Below, one piece after another: positions 6,128-13,265 of a stretch of DNA of 14,670 nucleotides. The DNA lies in the NCBI GenBank assembly GCA_013393545.1, contig JABXHG010000139.1:1-14670 (forward strand), read 5' to 3'. Below the pieces are notes generated by a model. It had not been told where the DNA came from, searched no databases, and saw only the letters and a program-made list of their open reading frames with translations. Made by a program: the position numbers and the translations under genes. Position 1 is the stretch's first letter. The number at the start of each line of letters is the position of its first letter. This stretch comes from Alteromonadaceae bacterium (lineage in GTDB: Bacteria; Pseudomonadota; Gammaproteobacteria; Pseudomonadales; Oleiphilaceae).

Positions 6128-7402
6128 TCAGGATTCCTCCGTGAGGTGTTCGCGGGCTATGGGCAGGTCAACCACCATGGTGGTGCCGGTATTATCGGCC
6201 TGTGCCCGTAAACGACCGCCCAGGCGCTGGATGGTGGCGTTGGACAGAAACAAGCCCACGCCCAGGCCGTTGCGGGAATCGACAATGGCGTCCCCTGGTA
6301 GTTCCTGCAGCGTGGTTTCCAGGCCCTCGCCTTTATCTTTCACCGCCAGTTCCAGGCGATTCTCTCCCGTCAGCCGGGTACTGATTTCCACCCAGCGGGG
6401 GCTGGCGGTGAGCGCGTTGGCCACCAGGTTCAGCACGGCTTGATCCAGCGTGGCATCAATGGCGACGGGCGCATCCGGCACCTGCTCCGGCCAATGAATG
6501 GGGCCGGCCGGCCATAACAGAGTGGCGGATTCCCGCAGGCGGGCCACCCAGGTGGTGGCGGGCAGCGTTTCCAGTTCTGCGGTTTTGGCCTGCACGGCGG
6601 TGCGGGTGAGCTGCCTGAGGTGTTGGCTGCACAGGTGCAGTTGCTGTTCCATCAAATCAAGATCGTCGGCCACGGTGGGCTGCTGCTCGGTCTGGCTGCG
6701 GATTTCATCCAATAGCAGAGTCATGGTGTTCAGGGGCGTGCCCAGCCGGTGGGCGACGGCAGCCGCGGATAAACCCAGAGAGATGATTTGTTCGTCCCGC
6801 AGGCGGTTTTCCCGGAATCGGGCCAGCTGGTTTTGCTGCAGACGCAGCCGCCGGGCCAGACTGCCGACGACCAGCAGCAGAATGGCGGCTGTCAGCGCGA
6901 AGGTAATCCACATGCCGACCAGGTGCAGCTGCGCCAAATGGCCGCCAGTGTGTTGCATGTGGTCACCCGGCATGACTGGCGCATGCCACAGCACCAGCGC
7001 GGCATAGGCACCGATACCGGCCAGGGTCAGGGCAATGCTGTGGCGCAACGGAACCAGAACAATGGCCACGGCAAGCGGCAGCAGTAGCAGCGAGATCAGA
7101 GGATTGGTATAGCCGCCGGTGAAATACAGCCAGGCGCTGATCAGCAGCAGGTCACCAGCCAGAGTTGCCGAAACCGTCAGCGAGCGGGCCGGCGGGCGGC
7201 GGCTGAACCACAGCCAGCCCAGGGTGGCCAGCACGGTATACAGCAGGCAAACCAGCAGCGCTTCGGCCTGGTGACTCAGGCTCACCACCGCTTCGGCCAC
7301 GGCGACGGCCACCACCGACGAGGCAATGATGGCCAGGCGCATACCCAGCAGATAGCGGGCCGCCTGTTGATAACCGGTTTGCGAGTGAGTAAGCCATTCC
7401 AT
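6128..7402 (-). CDS. regB: RegB/PrrB/RoxS-type redox sensor histidine kinase
   Basis: A 424-residue inner-membrane kinase partnered with the adjacent regulator. The N-terminal about 182 residues hold about six transmembrane helices. They contain GGYTNPL (96-102), a close match to the GGxxNPF quinone-sensing heptapeptide of RegB, with the last Phe replaced by Leu. The H-box is AHRLGTPLNT with His218; the family norm is A-H-E-L-G-T-P-L, so the residue after His is Arg rather than acidic. Cys258 in the dimerisation helix (LCSQHLRQL) is placed like the redox-active Cys of RegB. Catalytic ATPase motifs are present: N-box NLVANAL (325-331), G1 DKGEG (356-360), G2 NGLGVGL (378-384). The start has no Shine-Dalgarno but an extended -10-like element just upstream. 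It is 45 bases from the preceding gene. Confidence 0.92.
   Translation of the reverse strand: MEWLTHSQTGYQQAARYLLGMRLAIIASSVVAVAVAEAVVSLSHQAEALLVCLLYTVLATLGWLWFSRRPPARSLTVSATLAGDLLLISAWLYFTGGYTNPLISLLLLPLAVAIVLVPLRHSIALTLAGIGAYAALVLWHAPVMPGDHMQHTGGHLAQLHLVGMWITFALTAAILLLVVGSLARRLRLQQNQLARFRENRLRDEQIISLGLSAAAVAHRLGTPLNTMTLLLDEIRSQTEQQPTVADDLDLMEQQLHLCSQHLRQLTRTAVQAKTAELETLPATTWVARLRESATLLWPAGPIHWPEQVPDAPVAIDATLDQAVLNLVANALTASPRWVEISTRLTGENRLELAVKDKGEGLETTLQELPGDAIVDSRNGLGVGLFLSNATIQRLGGRLRAQADNTGTTMVVDLPIAREHLTEES
6134..6140 (-). promoter_or_regulatory. Shine-Dalgarno of the response regulator gene
   Basis: GGAGGAA lies inside the last kinase codons, 8 bases before the regulator ATG. It is the strongest ribosome site on this strand and supports coupled production of regulator after kinase. 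Confidence 0.8.
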
Positions 7403-7409
7403 GGCGCTG

Positions 7410-7418
7410 ATTCTAGCA
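7410..7418 (-). promoter_or_regulatory. Extended -10-like element just before the kinase gene
   Basis: On the minus strand TG-C-TAGAAT (TGn plus five of six matches to TATAAT) ends 7 bases before the ATG, so a start site would fall at 7402-7403, at the start codon itself. No convincing -35 is seen. This suggests an internal promoter producing a leaderless kinase mRNA, but it may be chance. Confidence 0.35.
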
Positions 7419-7447
7419 GTATGCCGGGTTAAACGGAGCAGGCAGTG

Positions 7448-8446
7448 TCATTCTGTCGCAGGGTCGGAGAAATAACACACCAGTTGCTGGCGGATGACAT
7501 CGGCAGACAGCTGTAGAGGCCGGCCTCCAGTATGGTACACCTGCACCGCGCGTTCCGCCGGTGTGGCATCGGCACGGGCCGGCTCGGCGGCGGGCAGATG
7601 CTCCGGATGGTACTGGCGGGCCAGCTCCAGAATCTTTTCGTCCCGGCTGATCATCACCTTCAGCACCTGTTCTTTCAGTGCCTCGATGGCCTCGGTATTT
7701 TCGTCCGCGATGGCCCGGCTGGCGTCCTGAAACAACCGGTCCCAGTAGTCCAGCAATGGCTGGCGGTGCAGGGTGTCCAGCTCCAGGCTGGCCTGCAGGC
7801 GGGTGGCGTCACTGCTGTCGGTGACCGGGTGGAATTCGCCCTGCTGTTCCCGGTGTGGCAGGAACATGGTGGGCGACTGGCGGCGCCAGGCCTTGATCGG
7901 GTGGATCTGCACATTATCGCCATGGCGATGCACGTCAATCATCACCTGGGTGGTCTGGCGGATACGGTCCAGGGTCATGCGCGAGTGGCGCTGTGGGTCC
8001 AGGGCGAACCAGGCTACGGTGTCCAGCTCGAACAGGAACGGACACACCACTCGGAAGAAATTGCCCACCATGCCGTCGGTGGCCCAGGCGTTGAGAAGTT
8101 CGCTCAGGCTGTCACACACGTAAAAGGCGCCACGGCCATGCTGTTCAATCAGGTGCCAGACCCGGCTGGTGAAACTTTCAAAACCGCCCAGGGCGTCAAT
8201 GCGGATGGTTCGCACCGCCGGGTGGTCTTCAATAATCGGGGGGTGTTCGCCGAAGCGAAGGTAGATCACTTGCCGGCCACTGCGGGCGGCAGCGTCAAGA
8301 AAGGGGAGTACGAATCGGCGGTAGTCGTCCAGCTGCGAGACGCGCCAGACCACGTTGTCGCCGATTCGCAGATCATCGAGTACCTCATCCAGCCCGGCGA
8401 GGCCGGTGGATACCCGCTCGTCGGACTGAAGAGGCTCGGTGCTCAT
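7448..8446 (-). CDS. Stand-alone RecA/KaiC-like domain protein related to the N-terminus of PEP-synthase-like fusions
   Basis: A 332-residue cytoplasmic protein without membrane segments. Residues 12-200 resemble the RecA/KaiC-like N-terminal domain found in some large PEP/pyruvate-binding (PEP-synthase-like) proteins: VSTGLAGLDEVLDDL...GDNVVW (12-34), IYLRFGEHPP (61-70), GRGAFYVCDSLSELL (104-118), GNFFRVVCPFLFELDTVAWFAL (128-149) and SPTMFLPH (191-198). The usual Walker A glycine/lysine loop is absent; the stretch after G-D-N-V-V-W reads RVSQLDDYRRF, so nucleotide binding is doubtful. The linker MISRDEKILELARQY (265-279), which in the fusions precedes the ATP-grasp catalytic part, is kept. 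The protein then ends in a tail I do not recognise. No PEP synthase domain follows, since the kinase gene begins 45 bases later. Its start is 7 bases after the gdhA stop, so it is probably translated from the gdhA transcript. The family assignment is from memory; function unknown. Confidence 0.75.
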   Translation of the reverse strand: MSTEPLQSDERVSTGLAGLDEVLDDLRIGDNVVWRVSQLDDYRRFVLPFLDAAARSGRQVIYLRFGEHPPIIEDHPAVRTIRIDALGGFESFTSRVWHLIEQHGRGAFYVCDSLSELLNAWATDGMVGNFFRVVCPFLFELDTVAWFALDPQRHSRMTLDRIRQTTQVMIDVHRHGDNVQIHPIKAWRRQSPTMFLPHREQQGEFHPVTDSSDATRLQASLELDTLHRQPLLDYWDRLFQDASRAIADENTEAIEALKEQVLKVMISRDEKILELARQYHPEHLPAAEPARADATPAERAVQVYHTGGRPLQLSADVIRQQLVCYFSDPATE

Positions 8447-9984
<1,538 letters not shown>

Positions 9985-9997
9985 AATGGGCAGCTTT

Positions 9998-10003
9998 TAT
10001 AAT
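9998..10003 (+). promoter_or_regulatory. Candidate -10 of the copper receptor gene
   Basis: A perfect TATAAT, with start expected near 10010 and a leader of about 44 bases containing the AAGGAA ribosome site. The -35 (9975-9980, AATTCA) is poor, consistent with an activated or otherwise regulated promoter. Confidence 0.5.
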
Positions 10004-10037
10004 TGGCGTCATTCGAAGCTCCAGTGACAACAGAAAC

Positions 10038-10043
10038 AAGGAA
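10038..10043 (+). promoter_or_regulatory. Shine-Dalgarno fixing the copper receptor start
   Basis: AAGGAA lies 10 bases before ATG 10054 and 7 before the in-frame GTG at 10051. It supports one of these as start, directly followed by a signal peptide, rather than the in-frame TTG at 10003. Confidence 0.65.
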
Positions 10044-10053
10044 TCTGCTCGTG

Positions 10054-11958
10054 ATGAAATCTCCTCTAGCCCGCTGCATTGGTCTGGCTCTGGCCAGCTA
10101 TTCTCTGGTGCCCGTCGCTCAGGCGCAAAGCGATGACGAAATGCTGATTCGTGTTACCGAAGGCCAGTCTGCCGAGGCTTCCCGCCTTTCAACAGCGGCG
10201 CTGGCCTCCGAGCCGGCTGAACGGCTGGCCTCGGATTCACGGGTCTCGCTTTCTCGCCTGGGTGGTCGCGGGCTGGACCCGGTGATTCATGGCCAGAGCC
10301 AGGAGCGGGTGGATGTGTTGCTCGATGGTATGCGAGTGGAAGGCGCCTGCCCCAACCGCATGGACCCGCCCACCAGTCGCCTGAGCAGCGCCCTGCCGCA
10401 GGTGCTGGAAGTGCGCACCAGCAACCAGACCCTGCGTTGGGGGGCGATTGCCGGCGGTCAGGTGATTGCCACCACCGCTGCTCCCGAGTTTGGTGATTCC
10501 GCCACCACCGGCCACGTGACCCTGGGCGGTTCGGATAACGGCGACGGCGTATTGGCAGCGGCCAGCGCGGCCGTGGGTAATGAAGACGCCTATATGCGCC
10601 TGTCCGGCGGCCATGAAGAAGCCAATGATTACGAAGATGGCGACGGCGATAAAGTTCCCAGTGCGTTTGAAAATACCGAGGGCCGGGCCGAGGGCTTCTG
10701 GCGTGCCGATAACGGCTTTTATCTGAAAGGCTCCGTCAGCCGTCAGGAAGAGCAGGATGTGAAATATGCTTCCATGATGGATGCGCCAAAAACAGACACC
10801 GACATGTACAAGCTGGAAATCGGTTCGCCGGTGGCCAATGGCGACTGGAGCCTGCTGGCCTGGCAGGCGGACGTGGATCATGTGATGGATAACTTTAGTT
10901 TGCGTGAGCCGGGCATGATGAAAATGGAAACCTTGTCTGAGACCCGCACGCAAGGAGCCCGCCTGGTCGTGGACCAGGTGTTTAATTACACCAAAGAGCT
11001 GTCGTTCGGTGTGGATGTTGAGAGCAATGAATGGGATGCCACACTCTGGAATGTTGGCAAGGGTGAGGTTGCCGCGGAGATGTGGCCGGAAGTGGAGCGA
11101 GACCGGATCGGTGTGTTTGTTGAAGGTTTCCACCAGATCCGCGCGAACACCAAACTGGGCGCCGGTATTCGTTATGATCGGGTTGAAATGCAATCGGCGC
11201 TTGCCACTCAGGCGGATGCCAATGATGACAATGTAAGTGGTTTCCTGAGTGGTGAATGGCGCTTGTCGTCCATTAATACGCTTGAAGCCGTTGCCAGCCA
11301 CAGCATTCGCAGTCCTGGCGTGAATGAGCGGTACATCAACCGGTCGATGATGTGGAAGGGTAACCCGGATCTGGAGACCGAAAAGCATCACAAGCTGGAA
11401 GTAGCGCTCAGGGGCGAGAAAGACAGCTGGCAATGGCGCCCGGGTGTCTGGATTGATGAAGTGGATGATTACGTGCTCCGTTACCAGGGTGGTGATTCCA
11501 GCTACAAAAACATCGACGCCCGCCTGCTCGGCGTGGAAGCCGAACTGGGCTGGAGTAATGGCACCTGGAGCAGCACCGGTGCACTGACCAGCGTGCGCGG
11601 TTACAACAACACCGACAACCGGGATCTGCCGCAGATTCCGCCGATCATGTATACCCACACGTTGGGCTGGCAAAGCCAGGGCCACAGCATTGGAGCCGAG
11701 TGGCAGCTGGCCCGTCGTCAGGAACGCATTGACGAGCAATCCGGTCTGGACCCCAGCGAATCCCCCGGTTATGGCGTGTTTAACCTCAATGGCAACCACC
11801 CGCTGACGGACTTCCTGTCAGTCAGCTGGGCGGTGGATAACGTTTTCGATAAAGATTATGCCCCTCATGTCAGCCGTGAAGATTCCGTTACCGGCGAAGG
11901 TTTCCGTGTAAACGAACCCGGCCGTACCTTCCGTGCCGCTGTTACCGCACGCTGGTAA
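10054..11958 (+). CDS. oprC: TonB-dependent copper receptor, OprC/NosA family
   Basis: A 634-residue outer-membrane beta-barrel with an N-terminal plug, for TonB-driven or assisted copper entry. Signal peptide residues 1-24 (cleavage at A-Q-A before Gln25). Plug about 30-145 with LGGRGLDPVIHGQSQERVDVLLDG-type text and the copper-receptor hallmark GACPNRMDPPTS (97-108). In P. aeruginosa OprC copper is bound by a Cys-x3-Met pair and a His-x-Met pair. Here Cys99/Met103 (C-P-N-R-M) and His276/Met278 (D-H-V-M) fit that arrangement. Barrel signs include NPDLETEKHHKLEV (437-450), DNVFDKDYAPHVS (595-607) and a C-terminal aromatic (Trp634). No clear TonB box is visible; MLIRVTEG (30-37) is the best candidate. 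The length fits the TonB-copper family but is shorter than OprC (about 720). The start was chosen from the Shine-Dalgarno and signal peptide. Divergent from gdhA and followed by a strong terminator, it is probably monocistronic. Confidence 0.92.
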   Translation: MKSPLARCIGLALASYSLVPVAQAQSDDEMLIRVTEGQSAEASRLSTAALASEPAERLASDSRVSLSRLGGRGLDPVIHGQSQERVDVLLDGMRVEGACPNRMDPPTSRLSSALPQVLEVRTSNQTLRWGAIAGGQVIATTAAPEFGDSATTGHVTLGGSDNGDGVLAAASAAVGNEDAYMRLSGGHEEANDYEDGDGDKVPSAFENTEGRAEGFWRADNGFYLKGSVSRQEEQDVKYASMMDAPKTDTDMYKLEIGSPVANGDWSLLAWQADVDHVMDNFSLREPGMMKMETLSETRTQGARLVVDQVFNYTKELSFGVDVESNEWDATLWNVGKGEVAAEMWPEVERDRIGVFVEGFHQIRANTKLGAGIRYDRVEMQSALATQADANDDNVSGFLSGEWRLSSINTLEAVASHSIRSPGVNERYINRSMMWKGNPDLETEKHHKLEVALRGEKDSWQWRPGVWIDEVDDYVLRYQGGDSSYKNIDARLLGVEAELGWSNGTWSSTGALTSVRGYNNTDNRDLPQIPPIMYTHTLGWQSQGHSIGAEWQLARRQERIDEQSGLDPSESPGYGVFNLNGNHPLTDFLSVSWAVDNVFDKDYAPHVSREDSVTGEGFRVNEPGRTFRAAVTARW

Positions 11959-11974
11959 AACGTTTGTCAGGTTG

Positions 11975-12003
11975 CCCGCTTTCATAGCCGGCGGGTAGCT
12001 TTT
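11975..12003 (+). terminator. Weak first hairpin after the copper receptor gene
   Basis: CCCGC (11975-11979) pairs with GCGGG (11991-11995) around an 11-base loop, followed shortly by TTTT. Probably secondary to the stronger terminator immediately downstream. Confidence 0.35.
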
Positions 12004-12005
12004 AT

Positions 12006-12043
12006 GCCCTGCGGGAGCCGTTTGGTTCCCGCGGGGCTTTTTT
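12006..12043 (+). terminator. Strong intrinsic terminator of the copper receptor gene
   Basis: GCCC-T-GCGGGA-G-CC pairs with GG-T-TCCCGC-G-GGGC (two G-U pairs) around a GTTT loop, giving about 14 pairs. Six T follow directly (12038-12043). It separates the copper receptor from the RND genes. Confidence 0.92.
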
Positions 12044-12056
12044 GTTGTATCAAGGT

Positions 12057-12093
12057 GTAACAGACCCCATGGGCTATGCTGAAGTAGTAACAG
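12057..12093 (+). repeat. Direct repeat GTAACAG, 30 bases apart
   Basis: GTAACAG occurs at 12057-12063 and 12087-12093, a 30-base period (about three helical turns), in the region upstream of the RND adaptor. It could be paired activator sites, but a 7-base repeat can occur by chance. Confidence 0.25.
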
Positions 12094-12139
12094 GCCCGGG
12101 CCATTCTTTCGAAGCAGCGGTGCTGATAAGATGAGTTTC

Positions 12140-12169
12140 TTGATATAGTTATTAGCAAAGAACTATAAG
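12140..12169 (+). promoter_or_regulatory. Candidate promoter for the RND operon
   Basis: TTGATA (12140-12145), 18-base spacer, TATAAG (12164-12169), each five of six matches to consensus. It would start transcription about 7 bases before the ATG and overlap the ribosome site. An alternative -10, TATAGT at 12144-12149, would give a more ordinary leader of about 27 bases but lacks a good -35. Confidence 0.4.
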
Positions 12170-12182
12170 GAATCGGTTGCTC

Positions 12183-13265
12183 ATGGATACCCGACTGTTT
12201 GTTCGCGCCAGCCTTGCGGTGATGGCGTTCTGGCTCTCCGCTCCTGCCCTGGCACAGCAGCCAGAGGCCATGGAAACCACCGAGGTGCGCCAGGATATCA
12301 TCCAGGAAACCGTGCATCTGGACGGGGTGATTGAGGCGGTCAAGCAGAGCACGGTATCGGCCCAGACCAGTGGCACGGTAGTCGAACTGCCGTTTGATGT
12401 GGACGATTCGGTGATGCCCGGGGATTTGATTGCTCGGCTGGATGACACCGAGCAGCGTTCCCGTTTTCGACAGGCCCAGGCCAATCTGGAAGAGGCGCGT
12501 TCCGGTCTTCAGGATGCCCGGCAACAGTATGAGCGCATTGAAGCCATTCACGAACGTGGTTTGGTGTCCAGGCAGGAATTCGATAGCGCGAGCAACAACC
12601 TGAGTGCCGCCCGGGCCCGGGTGGAGCGCGCCGAAGCAGCCGTTGAGGAAGCCCGGGAGCAACTGGACTACACCCGGGTGATCGCGCCCTACGGGGGTAT
12701 TGTCACCGAACGCCACGTGGAAATTGGCGAATCGGTCAGCCCCGGGCAACCATTGTTGAGCGGCTTGTCGCTGGAACAACTGCGGGTGGTGGTCGACCTG
12801 CCCCAGCAATATGCCGATCTGGCTCGCAGTGAACAGCAGGCAACCGTCACTCTTTCCGATGGGCGCGTGCTGGATACCGGCGAGATGACCTTCTACCCCT
12901 ACGCCAACCCGGAAACTCACACCTTTCGCCTGCGCATGCGCCTGACCGAGCCTAATGGCACGCTGTTTCCGGGCATGCTGGTGAAAGTCCAGGTGCCGGT
13001 AGCCAGTCGTGAAGCTCTGTGGATTCCGGCGACAGCACTGGTTCAGCGCAGTGAATTGCGGGCGGCATTCGTGCTGAACGACGACGATCAGCCCCGTTTG
13101 CGGCAGATCCGTACCGGCACGCGCCATGAGGATCAGCTGGAAGTGCTGTCCGGTGTCAGTGCCGGCGAACAGGTGGTTGCCAACCCGGCAGTCCTGGTGG
13201 GCAGCCAGCGCCTGGCCCTGCCGGCTGCCGCCAACCCGGACGGGGGAGTAAGCGACCATGAGTGA
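12183..13265 (+). CDS. RND efflux periplasmic adaptor subunit (HlyD/MexH-like)
   Basis: A 360-residue membrane fusion protein linking the inner-membrane RND pump to an outer-membrane channel in the periplasm. Signal peptide residues 1-24 ending A-L-A before Gln25; no lipobox cysteine. The lipoyl halves are at about 55-90 (VSAQTSGTVVELPFDVDDSV...GDLIARLDD) and 165-195 (VIAPYGGIVTERHVEIGESVSPGQPLL). They enclose a Glu/Arg/Ala-rich coiled-coil hairpin at about 90-162. Beta-barrel and membrane-proximal regions follow (GTLFPGMLVKVQVPV, 259-273; LWIPATALVQRS, 279-290). The start is ATG 12183 with AAGGAA ten bases upstream; an in-frame TTG six bases earlier is too close to the ribosome site. Its last 8 bases overlap the pump gene, so both are one operon. 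Substrate unknown. Confidence 0.93.
   Translation: MDTRLFVRASLAVMAFWLSAPALAQQPEAMETTEVRQDIIQETVHLDGVIEAVKQSTVSAQTSGTVVELPFDVDDSVMPGDLIARLDDTEQRSRFRQAQANLEEARSGLQDARQQYERIEAIHERGLVSRQEFDSASNNLSAARARVERAEAAVEEAREQLDYTRVIAPYGGIVTERHVEIGESVSPGQPLLSGLSLEQLRVVVDLPQQYADLARSEQQATVTLSDGRVLDTGEMTFYPYANPETHTFRLRMRLTEPNGTLFPGMLVKVQVPVASREALWIPATALVQRSELRAAFVLNDDDQPRLRQIRTGTRHEDQLEVLSGVSAGEQVVANPAVLVGSQRLALPAAANPDGGVSDHE

Noticed and set aside
10003..10053. TTG start giving a 17-residue longer copper receptor
   Set aside because: It would place non-signal residues before a good signal peptide, overlaps the -10 element, and the AAGGAA site fits ATG 10054 or GTG 10051.
10237..11799. Long open frame of 520 codons on the minus strand opposite the copper receptor
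   Set aside because: Shadow of the receptor gene: no recognisable domain, no ribosome site, and the plus-strand protein has clear family motifs throughout.
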